This document shows, piece after piece, positions 5,742 to 6,186 of a stretch of 6,186 nt of DNA. Both the position numbers and the translations under genes were made by a program. Location: positions 1-6,186 of the forward strand of contig JAOUMG010000132.1 in the NCBI GenBank assembly GCA_029881635.1. The letters are read 5' to 3'. Position 1 is the first letter of the stretch, and each line of letters opens with the position of its first letter. This DNA is from Paracoccaceae bacterium. Its GTDB lineage: Bacteria > Pseudomonadota > Alphaproteobacteria > Rhodobacterales > Rhodobacteraceae. The notes below the pieces were generated by a model. That model saw nothing but the letters and a program-made list of their open reading frames with translations. It was not told the DNA's origin and did no database searches.

Positions 5742-5762
5742 CTGCAGGCAATCTGCCAGCAG
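5742..5762. terminator. Possible weak hairpin between convergent genes
   Basis: CTGC-A-GGCA, loop ATC, TGCC-A-GCAG forms two 4-bp stems separated by one A-A mismatch, inside the 39-base gap between the small membrane-protein gene and the fad gene. There is no T-run on either side, so a terminator role is only suggested by its position. Confidence 0.25.
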
Positions 5763-5769
5763 CCGCGGA

Positions 5770-6186
5770 TCACGCCTTGTTCAGATCGCTGAAGGTCCGG
5801 CCGTTCTTTATCAGATCGTCCCAAAGTTCTGCGGGTTGCCAAAAGGCTTCGTCTTCGCGGGCAAAGCTGCGCAGATCGTTGCGGATCTGCAGTAACCCGA
5901 CTTGATCGGTGCATTGCATCGGACCGCCCCGCCATCTGGGAAAACCAAAACCCGCCAGCATCACCATATCGATATCCGAAGGGTAAAAGGCCGTGCCATC
6001 CTCCAAAAGGCGTGCGCCCTCATTGGCCATGGCGGCCAAGGCCCGGTGACGGATTTCGCGCCCCGAAACCGGGCGGGCGGTTAACCCTTTGGCACGCCGC
6101 TCGACCTCGATCAGGCCCAAAACCTCGGGATCCTCGTCACCCAGATGCCCGGCACCGGAATAAAGGTAATAACCGCGCCCATGCGC
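5770..6186 (-). CDS. FadB/FadJ-type 3-hydroxyacyl-CoA dehydrogenase / enoyl-CoA hydratase, C-terminal part
   Basis: The last 138 residues of a larger protein are present; the gene begins beyond the right edge, and the frame is open to the last base. The visible part is the C-terminal helical 3-hydroxyacyl-CoA dehydrogenase domain: a GRGYYLYSGAG segment (window residues 3-13), the helix RALAAMANEGARLLEDG, then DIDMVMLAGFGFPRWRGGPMQ, the hallmark second dehydrogenase repeat of FadB/FadJ-type multifunctional enzymes. These act in the cytosol in fatty-acid beta-oxidation, hydrating enoyl-CoA and oxidising 3-hydroxyacyl-CoA with NAD+. The TGA stop is at 5770. An internal TTG at 6120 could be mistaken for a start, but residues upstream of it continue the domain. 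A stand-alone 3-hydroxyacyl-CoA dehydrogenase is less likely, because the FPRWRGGPM form is typical of the fused enzymes. Confidence 0.9.
   Translation of the reverse strand, partial: AHGRGYYLYSGAGHLGDEDPEVLGLIEVERRAKGLTARPVSGREIRHRALAAMANEGARLLEDGTAFYPSDIDMVMLAGFGFPRWRGGPMQCTDQVGLLQIRNDLRSFAREDEAFWQPAELWDDLIKNGRTFSDLNKA

Overview
The window looks like ordinary chromosomal DNA from an alphaproteobacterium, most likely of the Rhodobacterales (Paracoccus/Roseobacter type). The reasons are the high GC content, a GapR-type DUF2312 protein, a hydroxyproline dehydratase of the type familiar from marine Rhodobacterales, and a small two-helix membrane protein of a kind I associate with that order. 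Assignments rest on recognising sequence by eye; no database search was run. I see no rRNA, tRNA, CRISPR array, insertion sequence or phage gene.

Positions 1-2160 (minus strand) hold a compact catabolic cassette, read right to left. It contains a two-cysteine Asp/Glu racemase / maleate isomerase family enzyme (1411-2160), a cis-3-hydroxy-L-proline dehydratase of the enolase superfamily (286-1386), and the start of a proline racemase / hydroxyproline epimerase family protein (1-285, cut by the window edge). The genes are 24 and 0 bases apart, each with a good ribosome binding site, so they are almost certainly one operon. Together they suggest conversion of 3-hydroxyproline isomers to delta1-pyrroline-2-carboxylate and then, by a reductase outside the window, to proline. 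The role of the Asp/Glu racemase-like member is not established.

Positions 2259-3944 (minus) encode a fused, double-domain ABC permease of the ferric-iron FbpB/SfuB type, 98 bases upstream of the cassette. Its binding protein and ATPase are not in the window. Candidate promoters for the permease and for the cassette share a GTTTGCG ... TATAC ... GGCC architecture. The permease leader also carries a perfect 8-bp inverted repeat, and the divergent intergenic region (3945-4090) a 13-bp palindrome.

Positions 4091-4966 (plus) encode an uncharacterised 291-residue protein that resembles a sulfotransferase with a degraded PAPS-binding loop. It converges on gapR (5019-5279, minus), a nucleoid-associated protein gene, with a hairpin at the junction. 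A 235-base intergenic stretch follows, then a 71-residue two-helix membrane protein (5515-5730, plus). This converges on the C-terminal end of a FadB/FadJ-type fatty-acid oxidation enzyme (5770-6186, minus, cut by the window edge).

The most interesting points are the serine replacing the first catalytic cysteine of the epimerase, the unexplained two-cysteine enzyme in the hydroxyproline cassette, the degenerate sulfotransferase-like protein, and the shared promoter architecture of permease and cassette. I do not see convincing evidence for a wholly new system.
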